From: Peristeroidobacter agariperforans
GTDB lineage: Bacteria > Pseudomonadota > Gammaproteobacteria > Steroidobacterales > Steroidobacteraceae
Direction: 5' to 3'
DNA length: 64,000 nucleotides
Assembly: GCF_004138335.1 (NCBI RefSeq)
Contig: NZ_RYFW01000002.1
Coordinates: 1,035,501 to 1,099,500 of the forward strand
Within the stretch, counting starts at the first letter, position 1. Each line of letters opens with the position of its first letter. This document shows, in pieces, positions 35,245-44,157 of the stretch. The position numbers and the translations under genes were made by a program. The notes beneath the pieces were generated by a model. That model saw only the letters and a program-made list of their open reading frames with translations. It made no database searches and was not told the origin of the DNA.

Positions 35245-35265
35245 CATTGGGCAAAACGCCCAATG
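35245..35265. promoter_or_regulatory. Perfect dyad between the MHS transporter and the cyo operon
   Basis: CATTGGGC-aaaac-GCCCAATG is an exact 8+5+8 inverted repeat, 55 bp from the transporter start and 63 bp from the cyoA start. There is no U-run. It is a likely operator for one or both genes. It does not obviously match the RegA consensus known from Rhodobacter. Confidence 0.45.
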
Positions 35266-35327
35266 TCGCGCGCCGCCAGGAATGCCTATCCTGTGCGCCA
35301 TCTATGCTGGGTTCCAGGCATACCTTG

Positions 35328-36476
35328 ATGAAACTTCGACTGCGCTCTCTCGCAGTGCTGCCGTTGTGTGCGGCGTTGTCCGCTTGTGACATGGTCGTGC
35401 TCAATCCGGCCGGCGACGTAGCCGCTCAACAGCGCGATCTGCTGGTCACATCGACGTGGCTGATGCTGCTCATCATCGTTCCTGTGATGGCGCTCACGGT
35501 TATTTTTGCCTGGCGCTATCGGCACAACAACCGCGAGGCGCGTTACGAGCCGGACTGGCACCATTCCATGCGCCTGGAGCTGGTGATCTGGTCCATGCCG
35601 CTGCTCATCATCATTTGTCTGGGCGCGCTGACCTGGCTCGGCTCGCACCTGCTCGATCCCTATCGTCCGCTGGACCGCCTGGCGCCCGGGAAAGAAATAC
35701 CCGAGGACATGCGCACCTTGCAGGTTGAAGTGGTCGCGCTCGACTGGAAGTGGCTCTTCATCTATCCGCAGTACGGCGTGGCCACCGTCAACGAGATGAC
35801 AGTGCCCGTGAATCAACCACTGTCGCTGCGAATTACCGCATCGTCAGTGATGAATACGTTCTATGCGCCGCACCTGGCGGGAATGATTTACGCGATGCCC
35901 AGCATGGAGACGCGTTTGCACGGTGTCTTGAACTCAACCGGCGATTCGGAAGGATTTTCCGCCAACTACAGCGGCGCTGGCTTTTCCGGCATGAGGTTCA
36001 AGGTGCGCAGCGTGGACGACAACGAGTTTCAGCGCTGGATCGGCATGGCGCGCGCCGCCCAGCAATCGCTGACCCGCGATGCCTATCTGCAATTGGCGAA
36101 GCCGTCGGAGCGCGAGCCGGTGCGATATTTCTCCGCTGTGGACAACCAACTCTTCGACTTGATCGTCGGCATGTGCGTCGAGCCCGGCAAGATGTGTACG
36201 CATGACATGATGGCGCTCGATGAGCGGGGCGGGCTGGGCATGGCCGGCATTTACAACGTCGCCCGGCGTTCGGGCGATCAGCCGCGCGCCGTGTTTGGCG
36301 CCGATCATTCCCACGTCATCGGGATCTGTGCGGCGCCCGTTGTACGTACTTTCGAAGACGACTTGCTGCCGCAAGTCGATCGCTCGCCGCTGCGAGGTGC
36401 GGGATTGCCTCGCCCGGCGCCCAGCCGGTCCGGTTCACTGCTCGCGGACGCCCTGGATTCCTCGAGCTCGCGGTAA
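35328..36476 (+). CDS. cyoA: Cytochrome bo3 ubiquinol oxidase subunit II
   Basis: The 382-residue lipoprotein precursor has a signal peptide with lipobox LSAC, two transmembrane helices (LMLLIIVPVMALTVIFAW and LELVIWSMPLLIIICLGALT) and a periplasmic cupredoxin domain (VVALDWKWLFIYPQYGVATV, SSVMNTFYAPHLAGMIYAMP). CuA ligands are absent, as expected for a quinol oxidase. It is longer than E. coli CyoA (315) because of an extended C-terminal tail after the AVDNQLFDLIVGMCVEPGKM region. ATG 35328 gives the best signal peptide; ATG 35304 is also possible. The stop lies 3 bp before cyoB. Confidence 0.93.
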   Translation: MKLRLRSLAVLPLCAALSACDMVVLNPAGDVAAQQRDLLVTSTWLMLLIIVPVMALTVIFAWRYRHNNREARYEPDWHHSMRLELVIWSMPLLIIICLGALTWLGSHLLDPYRPLDRLAPGKEIPEDMRTLQVEVVALDWKWLFIYPQYGVATVNEMTVPVNQPLSLRITASSVMNTFYAPHLAGMIYAMPSMETRLHGVLNSTGDSEGFSANYSGAGFSGMRFKVRSVDDNEFQRWIGMARAAQQSLTRDAYLQLAKPSEREPVRYFSAVDNQLFDLIVGMCVEPGKMCTHDMMALDERGGLGMAGIYNVARRSGDQPRAVFGADHSHVIGICAAPVVRTFEDDLLPQVDRSPLRGAGLPRPAPSRSGSLLADALDSSSSR

Positions 36477-36479
36477 TCG

Positions 36480-38489
36480 ATGATGCAAGCAGAAGCGCCC
36501 GTATTGGATCCGATCTTTGGCCGCTTGAGTCTCGCGGCCCTGCCGTTGCACGAGCCGATTCTGGTTGCGACGTTTGTAGCCGTCGCGATTGGCGGCATTG
36601 CGCTGCTCGCGGGCGTGACGCGTTATCAGCTGTGGGGCTATCTGTGGCGCGAGTGGATCACCACGATCGATCACAAGCGCATCGGCATCATGTACATGAT
36701 CCTCGGCATCATCATGCTGCTGCGTGGCTTTGCCGACGCAGTGATGATGAGACTGCAGCAGATGATGGCGTTCGGCGGCTCGGAGGGTTACCTCAACGCG
36801 CATCACTACGATCAGATCTTCACCGCACACGGTGTGATCATGATTTTCTTCGTCGCCATGCCATTGGTGACCGGCTTGATGAACTACATCGTGCCGTTGC
36901 AGATCGGCGCACGCGATGTGGCGTTTCCGTTCCTCAACAACTTCAGTTTCTGGATGACCACGGCGGGCGCGATTCTGGTCATGTTCTCGCTGTTCGTCGG
37001 TGAGTTCGCGCGCACCGGCTGGCTCGCCTATCCGCCGCTGTCGGGCATTCAATACAGTCCGGACGTAGGCGTCGACTATTACATATGGGCGCTGCAAATA
37101 GCAGGCGTAGGAACCTTGCTGTCCGGGGTCAACCTGCTGGCGACCATCATCAAGATGCGTGCGCCCGGCATGACCTTGATGAAGATGCCGGTGTTCACGT
37201 GGACGTCGTTGTGCACGAACGTGCTGATCGTGGCCGCGTTCCCAGTGCTGACCGCCGTGCTGGTGCTGCTGTCGCTGGATCGTTACGTGGGAACGAACTT
37301 CTTCACCAACGATTTCGGCGGCAACCCGATGATGTACGTCAACCTCATCTGGATCTGGGGCCACCCGGAGGTCTACATCCTGATCCTGCCGTTGTTCGGC
37401 GTGTATTCCGAAGTCACCTCGACCTTCTGCGGCAAGAAGCTGTTCGGCTACAGCTCCATGGTGTACGCGACGGTCGTCATCACGATCCTGTCGTACATCG
37501 TCTGGTTGCACCACTTCTTCACGATGGGGTCGGGCGCGAGCGTCAACTCGTTCTTCGGCATCACGACCATGATCATCTCGATCCCGACGGGCGCGAAGAT
37601 CTTCAACTGGTTGTTCACCATGTATCGCGGCCGCATCCGCTTCGAGCTGCCCATGATGTGGACCGTCGCGTTCATGCTCACGTTCGTGATCGGCGGCATG
37701 ACGGGCGTGCTGCTGGCGGTGCCGCCGGCAGACTTCGTGCTCCACAACAGCCTGTTCCTGATCGCGCACTTCCACAACGTGATCATCGGCGGCGTGCTGT
37801 TCGGCCTGTTCGCCGGCATCAACTACTGGTTCCCGAAGGCATTCGGTTTCAAGCTCGACAAGTTCTGGGGCACGGTGTCGTTCTGGTTCTGGGTGATCGG
37901 CTTCTGGGTGGCGTTCACGCCGCTGTACGTGCTCGGCCTCATGGGCGTGACGCGTCGTCTGCGTTACTTCGAGGATCCCTCGCTGCAGATCTGGTTCCAG
38001 ATCGCCGCGGTGGGCGCGGGTCTGATCGCGATCGGCATTGGCGCGATGCTCGTGCAATTCTACGTCAGCTTCCGAAAGCGCAAGGAGCTGCTGGATACGA
38101 CGGGCGATCCGTGGGACGGCCGCACGCTGGAATGGTCCACCTCGTCGCCGCCGCCCGCCTATAACTTTGCGTTCACGCCCATCATTCATGACGGTGACGC
38201 CTGGTGGGACATGAAACAGCGCGGCTATCAGCGACCGTTGGGCGGCTTCCGGGCGATTCTCATGCCGGCGAACACGGGCGCGGGCTTCGTGCTGGCAGTG
38301 CTGAGCACGGCGTTCGGCTTCGCCATGGTCTGGTACATGTGGTGGCTGGCGATTGCGAGCTTCATCGGCATCGTCGGTTTCACGATCTATCACACATTCA
38401 ACTACAAGCGGGAATTCCACTTGCCCCTTGAATATGTAGTTCGCGCCGAAGAAGAGCGCACGCGGATGCTGGCGACGGTGCGGAGCTGA
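36480..38489 (+). CDS. cyoB: Cytochrome bo3 ubiquinol oxidase subunit I
   Basis: The 669-residue catalytic subunit reduces oxygen to water with electrons from ubiquinol and pumps protons. All metal ligands are visible: His in [11 protein letters not shown] (low-spin haem), [12 protein letters not shown] with the His-Tyr cross-link pair, [10 protein letters not shown] (CuB) and [13 protein letters not shown] (haems). It has the extra transmembrane segments at both ends typical of quinol oxidases. Length is close to E. coli CyoB (663). A long open frame on the opposite strand is a compositional shadow. Confidence 0.97.
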   Translation: MMQAEAPVLDPIFGRLSLAALPLHEPILVATFVAVAIGGIALLAGVTRYQLWGYLWREWITTIDHKRIGIMYMILGIIMLLRGFADAVMMRLQQMMAFGGSEGYLNAHHYDQIFTAHGVIMIFFVAMPLVTGLMNYIVPLQIGARDVAFPFLNNFSFWMTTAGAILVMFSLFVGEFARTGWLAYPPLSGIQYSPDVGVDYYIWALQIAGVGTLLSGVNLLATIIKMRAPGMTLMKMPVFTWTSLCTNVLIVAAFPVLTAVLVLLSLDRYVGTNFFTNDFGGNPMMYVNLIWIWGHPEVYILILPLFGVYSEVTSTFCGKKLFGYSSMVYATVVITILSYIVWLHHFFTMGSGASVNSFFGITTMIISIPTGAKIFNWLFTMYRGRIRFELPMMWTVAFMLTFVIGGMTGVLLAVPPADFVLHNSLFLIAHFHNVIIGGVLFGLFAGINYWFPKAFGFKLDKFWGTVSFWFWVIGFWVAFTPLYVLGLMGVTRRLRYFEDPSLQIWFQIAAVGAGLIAIGIGAMLVQFYVSFRKRKELLDTTGDPWDGRTLEWSTSSPPPAYNFAFTPIIHDGDAWWDMKQRGYQRPLGGFRAILMPANTGAGFVLAVLSTAFGFAMVWYMWWLAIASFIGIVGFTIYHTFNYKREFHLPLEYVVRAEEERTRMLATVRS

Positions 38490-38493
38490 TCGC

Positions 38494-39126
38494 ATGGGAC
38501 ACGCACTGACCACCGAACAAGCGGCGGCTCGCACGCTGTTCTATCAAGCAGACGAGCACGATCACGAAGCCGGCGGCAGCACGCTGCTCGGTTTCTGGAT
38601 CTATCTGATGAGCGACTGCCTCGTCTTCGCAGTGCTGTTCGCCACCTATGGCGTGGTGGGCGGCAACTACGCGGCGGGGCCGGGGCCGAAGGATTTGTTC
38701 GACCTGTCGCTGGTCGCCCTCAACACGACGATGCTATTGCTGTCGTCGATGACGTATGGTTTCGCCATGCTGTCCTCGTATCGGAACAAGGTGGCGGCAA
38801 CGCAGGCGTGGCTGGTGGTCACCGGATTGTTCGGCGCCGCCTTCTTGGCCATCGAGCTCTACGAGTTTGCGCACATGATTCACGAGGGCGCGACGCCTCA
38901 GCGCAGCGCGTTCCTGTCTGCGTTCTTCACGCTGGTCGGCACGCACGGCTTGCACGTGACGTTTGGCATCGTTTGGCTGATTACGCTGCTGGTGCAGATC
39001 GGCAAGCACGGGCTGAACCGGGCGAACGCGCGCCGGCTCGCGTGCCTGAGCCTGTTCTGGCACTTCCTGGACGTGATCTGGATCGGCGTGTTCACGTTCG
39101 TTTATCTAATGGGCATGTTGCGATGA
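38494..39126 (+). CDS. cyoC: Cytochrome bo3 ubiquinol oxidase subunit III
   Basis: The 210-residue protein has five transmembrane helices and the subunit III pattern: GFWIYLMSDCLVFAVLFATY, NTTMLLLSSMTYGFAM, RSAFLSAFFTLVGTHGLHVT and LFWHFLDVIWIGVFTFVYLM. It stabilises subunit I and has no metal centres. It overlaps cyoD by 4 bp (ATGA). Confidence 0.95.
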   Translation: MGHALTTEQAAARTLFYQADEHDHEAGGSTLLGFWIYLMSDCLVFAVLFATYGVVGGNYAAGPGPKDLFDLSLVALNTTMLLLSSMTYGFAMLSSYRNKVAATQAWLVVTGLFGAAFLAIELYEFAHMIHEGATPQRSAFLSAFFTLVGTHGLHVTFGIVWLITLLVQIGKHGLNRANARRLACLSLFWHFLDVIWIGVFTFVYLMGMLR

Positions 39127-39518
39127 GCACTCACGCACAAGGTCACGAAGGCGGCACGCACGGTCACGAGGAAGGCCTGATTCACGGCGACGGGCCGCAC
39201 GGCACGCTGAAGGACTATCTGACCGGCTTCATCCTGTCGGTCATTCTCACGGCGATTCCGTTCTGGCTGGTGATGGGCGATGTGTCCTGGAGCAACCAGA
39301 CCATTGCGTTCGTCATCGTGGCGTTCGCGGCCGTGCAGATGGTCGTGCACATGGTCTACTTCCTGCACATGACGCCCAAGAGCGAGGACGGCTGGACGCT
39401 GACCTCGCTGGTCTTTACGCTGATCCTCGTCGTCATCACGCTCGCCGGTTCCCTATGGGTGATGTATCACATGGACAGCAACATGATGCCCAGGCACGAG
39501 GCCAGTCAGCCGCTCTGA
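39123..39518 (+). CDS. cyoD: Cytochrome bo3 ubiquinol oxidase subunit IV
   Basis: The 131-residue protein has three transmembrane helices (YLTGFILSVILTAIPFWLVM, TIAFVIVAFAAVQMVVHMVY, LTSLVFTLILVVITLAGSLW) like E. coli CyoD, which is needed for CuB assembly. The N-terminal extension is rich in histidine (seven between residues 4 and 26), longer than in E. coli. The SURF1 gene overlaps its 3' end if read from ATG 39455. No cyoE (haem O synthase) follows, unlike in E. coli. Confidence 0.93.
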   Translation: MSTHAQGHEGGTHGHEEGLIHGDGPHGTLKDYLTGFILSVILTAIPFWLVMGDVSWSNQTIAFVIVAFAAVQMVVHMVYFLHMTPKSEDGWTLTSLVFTLILVVITLAGSLWVMYHMDSNMMPRHEASQPL

Positions 39519-40279
39519 GCGGTCGACCTCGTTCGGCGCGTCCGCCGCTGCCGCCGTTCCAGCTGGCGGTCGTCTTGATCGCCGCGCTGGCGGGCATCGG
39601 CGTTTTGGTCAGCTTGGGCGTATGGCAGGTCCATCGGCTGGCCTGGAAGCGAGATCTGATCGAGCGCGTCGACCAGCGGGTCCATGCGCCGCCGGTCGCG
39701 GCGCCCGGTCGCGAGCAGTGGCCCAGCGTCGATCGAGCCAACAGCGAATATCTGCGCGTGGCTGTCCAAGGCCACTTCCAGAACGATAAGGAAACGCTGG
39801 TCCAGGCGGTCACCGAACGCGGCGGTGGGTTCTGGGTGCTGACGCCGTTCGTCACCGATGCGGGCTACACGGTCCTGATCAATCGCGGCTTCGTGCCGCC
39901 GCCGAAACGGGATCCCGCGGCTCGATCCGAAGGTCAGATCGAAGGCACAACCTCCGTAACGGGGCTGCTGCGTTTGAGCGAGCCTGGAGGAGGGTACCTG
40001 CGGACCAATGAGCCGGCGAACGATCGCTGGTTCTCGCGGGACGTGGCGGCAATCGCGGCCGCTCGAGGGCTGAGCGCCGTAGCCCCGTATTTCATCGATG
40101 CCGAGGCGCTCGAGCCTGAAATTGCCGGTGCGCCCGTCGGCGGCCTCACCGTGATCGCATTTTCCAACAATCACCTGCAGTATGCGCTCACCTGGTTCGG
40201 GCTGGCGTTGATGTTGATCGCCGGCGCGGGCCTGGTGATCCGCCATGAGTGGCGCTTGCGTAGGCCGCAGACAACGTGA
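39455..40279 (+). CDS. SURF1-family oxidase assembly protein
   Basis: The protein has the SURF1 layout: an N-terminal transmembrane helix (LAVVLIAALAGIGVLVSLGV) followed at once by the signature WQVHRLAWKRDLIERVDQRV, a periplasmic domain with GGGFWVLTPFVTDAGYTVLI and NRGFVPP, and a C-terminal helix (YALTWFGLALMLIAGAGLVI). SURF1 proteins deliver haem to haem-copper oxidases; Paracoccus has a dedicated copy for its quinol oxidase. The start is uncertain. ATG 39455 gives 274 residues but overlaps cyoD by 64 bp; the only alternative before the helix is a CTG near 39515. The stop overlaps the regB GTG. Confidence 0.85.
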   Translation: MGDVSHGQQHDAQARGQSAALSGRPRSARPPLPPFQLAVVLIAALAGIGVLVSLGVWQVHRLAWKRDLIERVDQRVHAPPVAAPGREQWPSVDRANSEYLRVAVQGHFQNDKETLVQAVTERGGGFWVLTPFVTDAGYTVLINRGFVPPPKRDPAARSEGQIEGTTSVTGLLRLSEPGGGYLRTNEPANDRWFSRDVAAIAAARGLSAVAPYFIDAEALEPEIAGAPVGGLTVIAFSNNHLQYALTWFGLALMLIAGAGLVIRHEWRLRRPQTT

Positions 40280-41592
40280 ATTCCATTGCCCTGACCGAGC
40301 CGACGGCTCCGTCGCACATCGATACCGCGAACCGCAAGAATCTGGCGCTGCTGATCCAGTTGCGCTGGATGGCGGTGCTGGGGCAGGTCGTGACGATGGC
40401 CATCGTCCACTTCGGCCTGCAGATTCCCTTGCCGCTGGCGCCGATGGCCATGGTGCTCGGCGCGTTGTTGGCGCTCAATGCGCTCAGCCATCTATGGCTG
40501 CGCCAGCATCTGCACATCAGTAGCCAGGCATTGTTCTCGGCGCTGCTGCTCGATGTCGCCGCGCTCACCGTGCAGTTGTATTTCAGTGGGGGCGCCACCA
40601 ATCCATTCACGGCGCTTTATCTGTTGCAGATCGCGCTGGCGGCGGTGTTGCTGCCGGGGCGGGGAGCGTGGCTCATCGTCGTCGTGACGTGCGCGGCGTT
40701 CGTGGGATTGATTGGCATCAACGTGCCCCTGGCGGTGCGGCCGCCGACCAGCCTGCTGAGACTGCACATCCTGGGGCTGTTTGTTTGCTTCGTGCTGGGC
40801 GCGGTGCTGCTAGTGGTCTTTATAAGTCGCATGTCGCGCAACCTGCAGGAGCGAGACACCTACCTGGTCGAGCTGAAGCGGCGCGCGGCGGAGGAAGATC
40901 ACATCGTGCGGCTCGGCTTGCTGGCATCAGGCGCCGCCCATGAGTTGGGAACGCCGCTGGCGTCGGTATCCGTGATCCTGGGCGACTGGCGACGCATGCC
41001 GGAGATTTCTCAACATCCGGAGATGCTGCAGGAACTCTTGGAAATGCAGGCCGCGATCCGTCGATGCAAGAGCATCCTCAGTGGCATCCTGATGTCGGCC
41101 GGCGAAGCGCGCGGCGAGGCGCCGGTAGTGACGTCGCTTCATCGCTTCCTCGACGAGATCGCGCGCGATTGGTCCGACGGCCGGCCGAGCGGAACGCTGC
41201 AGTATCATGCCGGCAGCGGTGCGCTGGGCGAGGACGTGAAGATCGTGGCGGATCCTGCGCTCAAGCAGGTCGTCACCAATCTCCTCGACAATGCCTTCGA
41301 GGTATCGCCGGGCTGGATCCGATTGAACGCCGAGCGTCGCGGTGACATGCTGAGAATGGAAGTGCTCGATCTCGGGCCCGGCTTCACGCCCGAGATGCTG
41401 GAGAACTTCGGCAAGCCCTATAACTCGACCAAGGGCCGGCGCGGTGGCGGGCTGGGGTTGTTCCTGGTCGTCAACGTCATTCGCAAGCTCGGCGGCAGCG
41501 TCTCGGCGCACAATCGTCAGCCGGGCGGCGCCACCGTGACGGTCGAGCTGCCGCTTGCGGCCTTGGAATATCGAGAGAAAGATCGTGGCTGA
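40276..41592 (+). CDS. regB: Redox sensor histidine kinase RegB/PrrB/ActS
   Basis: The 438-residue membrane kinase has six transmembrane segments and the RegB quinone-sensing motif GGATNPF (105-111). H222 in GAAHELGTPLAS is the phosphorylation site. C264 in AIRRCKSIL is where R. capsulatus RegB has redox-active Cys265. The ATPase domain shows VVTNLLDNAFEVS, DLGPGF and GGGLGLFLVVNVI. It starts at GTG 40276, overlapping the SURF1 stop, and its own stop overlaps the regA start. RegB is expected to sense quinone-pool and redox state and to control respiratory genes such as the cyo operon beside it; the target here is inference. Confidence 0.93.
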   Translation: MNSIALTEPTAPSHIDTANRKNLALLIQLRWMAVLGQVVTMAIVHFGLQIPLPLAPMAMVLGALLALNALSHLWLRQHLHISSQALFSALLLDVAALTVQLYFSGGATNPFTALYLLQIALAAVLLPGRGAWLIVVVTCAAFVGLIGINVPLAVRPPTSLLRLHILGLFVCFVLGAVLLVVFISRMSRNLQERDTYLVELKRRAAEEDHIVRLGLLASGAAHELGTPLASVSVILGDWRRMPEISQHPEMLQELLEMQAAIRRCKSILSGILMSAGEARGEAPVVTSLHRFLDEIARDWSDGRPSGTLQYHAGSGALGEDVKIVADPALKQVVTNLLDNAFEVSPGWIRLNAERRGDMLRMEVLDLGPGFTPEMLENFGKPYNSTKGRRGGGLGLFLVVNVIRKLGGSVSAHNRQPGGATVTVELPLAALEYREKDRG

Positions 41593-42127
41593 GCATGAAA
41601 TCGCAAAACTGTTGCTCATCGTCGAGGACGACGAGTCGCTGGCGCGCACGCTGAAGCGCTCGTTCGAGCGGCGCGAGTATCGCGTGCTGACGGCCTCGAG
41701 CCATGACGAAGTCGTCGAGTTGCTGAAGACGGAATCGCCGGGCTTCGCGGTCGTCGATCTCAAGTTGAATGGTGCGTCGGGCCTGGCGTGCGTGCAGACC
41801 CTGCACGCGCACGATGAAGAAATGAACATCGTCGTGCTCACCGGCTTTGCGAGCATTGCGACCGCGGTGGAGGCGATCAAACTCGGCGCTCGCCACTATC
41901 TCGCCAAGCCGTCGAACACGGACGATATCGAAAAGGCTTTCGGCAAGACCGAGGGCGATACCGACGTGGAGCTGGGCACGCGGCCCTCGACCATCAAAAC
42001 ACTCGAGTGGGAGCGCATCCAACAAACGCTCGCCGACGCCGACTTCAACATTTCCGAAGCAGCCCGGCGGCTTGGCATTCACCGCCGCACGCTGGCGCGC
42101 AAACTGCTGAAGCGGCAGGTCAAGTAG
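41585..42127 (+). CDS. regA: Response regulator RegA/PrrA/ActR
   Basis: The 180-residue regulator has a receiver domain with D15/D16 (IVEDDES), D58 (VVDLKL), T86 and K108 (LAKPS), then a short linker and a Fis-type HTH (IQQTLADADFNISEAARRLG, IHRRTLARKLLKR). It starts at GTG 41585, overlapping the regB stop by 8 bp. The size and HTH match the very conserved RegA family. It is the direct partner of RegB. Confidence 0.92.
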   Translation: MAEHEIAKLLLIVEDDESLARTLKRSFERREYRVLTASSHDEVVELLKTESPGFAVVDLKLNGASGLACVQTLHAHDEEMNIVVLTGFASIATAVEAIKLGARHYLAKPSNTDDIEKAFGKTEGDTDVELGTRPSTIKTLEWERIQQTLADADFNISEAARRLGIHRRTLARKLLKRQVK

Positions 42128-42172
42128 CCTTAGTCCTTGCGCCGGCAACCGGCCGCGGGCAGATTACGCGCC

Positions 42173-43849
42173 ATGCGTAAAACCCTGCTCGCCAGTGCGG
42201 TACTGGCTGTATGCAATCTGTGGTCTGTGGCGTCGATGGCTGAGGACCTTCCCAATCCGGAACAACTTTCCTCGATGGCGGCGCGCTTTGCGCCGGTCGA
42301 GGTAAAGGTCGATCTGGCGAATCTGCCGGCGCAGGAAAAGGCGGCGCTGGCGAAGCTGGTCGAGGCATCGCGGTATGTCGATGCGTTGTTCATGCGTCAG
42401 CGATCCCCCGGTAACAACGCGCTGTTACTGCAACTGCTGTCGGACTCCAGCGCCTTGGGGCGTGCGCGGGTCGACTACTTCCTGCTCAACAAGGGGCCGT
42501 GGTCGGAGTTGGACGAGGATCGGCCTTTCCTGCCGGGCGTCCGCGCCAAGCCGCCGGGCGGGAATTTCTATCCGGCCGATGCAACGCGCGAACAGGTCGA
42601 CAGTTGGATGCAAGGTCTCCCACAGGCGCAGAAGGAGGAGGCCACCGGCTTCTTTACAACCATTCGTCGTGGCGCGGATGGCAAGTTCATCTCGGTACCG
42701 TACTCGCTGGAGTATCAAGGTGAGCTGATGGAGATGGCGCGTCTGCTGCGAGAGGCGGCAGCGCTCACTCAGCAGCCGACGCTGAAAGCGTTTCTGGAGA
42801 AGCGCGCCGCGGCGTTTGTTTCCAATGATTACTACGCCAGCGATGTTGCGTGGATGGAGCTGGATGCGTCGATCGAGCCGACCATCGGGCCCTATGAGGT
42901 GTACGAAGACGAGTGGTTCAACTTCAAGGCCGCCTTCGAAGCTTTCATCAGTGTGACCGACGCCACCGAGACCGACAAGCTCAAGCGCTTCAGCGCGCAG
43001 CTGCAGGACCTGGAAGATCATCTGCCCATCGACAAGAAATTCCGTAAGCCGAAGCTCGGCGGCTATTCACCCATCCGGGTCGTGAACGTGGTGTTCTCCG
43101 CGGGTGATGCGAATCATGGCGTGCAGACCGCCGCGTTCAACCTGCCGAACGACGAGCGCGTCGTTGCAGAGAAGGGCTCCAAGCGCGTGCTGCTGAAGAA
43201 CTTCCAGCAGGCCAAGTTCGACAAGGTGCTGACGCCCATCGCGGATATCGCGCTGGTGGCGCAGGATCGGCAACTGCTGTCGTTCGACGCCTTCTTCACT
43301 CACATTCTCATGCACGAGCTGATGCACGGCCTCGGCCCGCAGACCATCGAAGTGAACGGCCGTCCGAGCACGGTGCGCCAAGAGCTGAAGGAATTGAATG
43401 GTCCGTTGGAAGAGGCGAAGGCCGACGTGTCCGGTCTCTGGGCGCTCCAGTACTTGATGGACAAAGGCTTTCTCGACAAGAAGCAGGAGCGGAGCATGTA
43501 TGTAACGTTCCTGGCCTCGACCTTCCGCACGCTGCGCTTTGGATTGAACGCCGCGCACGCCAAGGGCATGGCGCTGCAGGTCAACAGCCTGCTCGACGCG
43601 GGCGCGATTCGCATCGATTCGCAAGGCCGGTTCTCGCTCGATGTCCCCAAGACCAAGCGCGCCGTGACTTCACTGACGACACAGATCATGACCCTGCAGG
43701 CGCACGGCGACTACGCGGGCGTCCAGAGATTGATGGATCGCATGTCGCTCATCCGGCCCGAAGTGCAGCGGGTGCTGGACCAGTTGGACCAGGTGCCGGT
43801 GGATATTGCGCCTCGGTTCGTCAGTGCGGGTGTCCTTGCGGCGGAGTGA
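42173..43849 (+). CDS. Exported M49-like (dipeptidyl-peptidase III family) zinc peptidase
   Basis: The 558-residue precursor has a signal peptide (LLASAVLAVCNLWSVASMA) and a body resembling bacterial M49 proteins often annotated as Zn-dependent hydrolases. The zinc motif is HELMH (381-385) and the third ligand region is EEAKADVSGLWAL (413-425). Classical DPP III has a hexapeptide HEXXGH; this one has the pentapeptide form HEXXH, as reported for Caldithrix DPP III. The substrate is presumably short peptides in the periplasm. No strong ribosome site precedes ATG 42173. The stop lies at the edge of the RAYT-associated repeat array. Confidence 0.8.
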   Translation: MRKTLLASAVLAVCNLWSVASMAEDLPNPEQLSSMAARFAPVEVKVDLANLPAQEKAALAKLVEASRYVDALFMRQRSPGNNALLLQLLSDSSALGRARVDYFLLNKGPWSELDEDRPFLPGVRAKPPGGNFYPADATREQVDSWMQGLPQAQKEEATGFFTTIRRGADGKFISVPYSLEYQGELMEMARLLREAAALTQQPTLKAFLEKRAAAFVSNDYYASDVAWMELDASIEPTIGPYEVYEDEWFNFKAAFEAFISVTDATETDKLKRFSAQLQDLEDHLPIDKKFRKPKLGGYSPIRVVNVVFSAGDANHGVQTAAFNLPNDERVVAEKGSKRVLLKNFQQAKFDKVLTPIADIALVAQDRQLLSFDAFFTHILMHELMHGLGPQTIEVNGRPSTVRQELKELNGPLEEAKADVSGLWALQYLMDKGFLDKKQERSMYVTFLASTFRTLRFGLNAAHAKGMALQVNSLLDAGAIRIDSQGRFSLDVPKTKRAVTSLTTQIMTLQAHGDYAGVQRLMDRMSLIRPEVQRVLDQLDQVPVDIAPRFVSAGVLAAE

Positions 43850-44070
43850 CTTTGGACACCCATCGACACAATGATGGCGGAGTGACTTTGGACACCCATC
43901 GATAGGCGGGGCAGGGACCTTGGACACCCATCGACACAATGGGCAGGTGACGTTGGACACGAAGTGACGTTGGACACCCATAGACCGAGCGCCACGTCGC
44001 GAGTGACTTTGGACACCCATCGACACAATGACGTTGGGTGACACGAGTCTTTGGACATCCACCACCACGC
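43850..44070 (+). repeat. Left array of TGGACACCCATC-type repeats (REP-like)
   Basis: Copies of TGGACACCCATCGAC start at 43853, 43889 (to CGA), 43921 and 44010; 43971 reads TGGACACCCATAGAC, 43953 is cut short (TTGGACACGAAG) and 44052 reads TGGACATCCACC. Most are preceded by GTGAC(T/G)T and followed by ACAATG. Spacing is irregular (about 20 to 40 bp), which rules out a CRISPR. The array lies between the M49 peptidase stop and the RAYT gene. Confidence 0.85.
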
Positions 44071-44157
44071 TCCCTGCAACCCCGATCTCCGCATTTTTAG
44101 CGAAATTGCCCAGTTAATCGAGCTCAGCGCCCCAAAGCCCGCTGCCATGCTGCGCTC

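Noticed and set aside
36435-38534. A 699-codon open frame on the minus strand opposite cyoB
   Set aside because: It is an effect of high GC and codon periodicity. The plus strand encodes a textbook CyoB with all metal ligands; the minus translation is Arg/His-rich with no domain.
43850-44070. Possible CRISPR array
   Set aside because: The repeat is short, degenerate and irregularly spaced, there are no cas genes, and inverted copies flank a RAYT gene.
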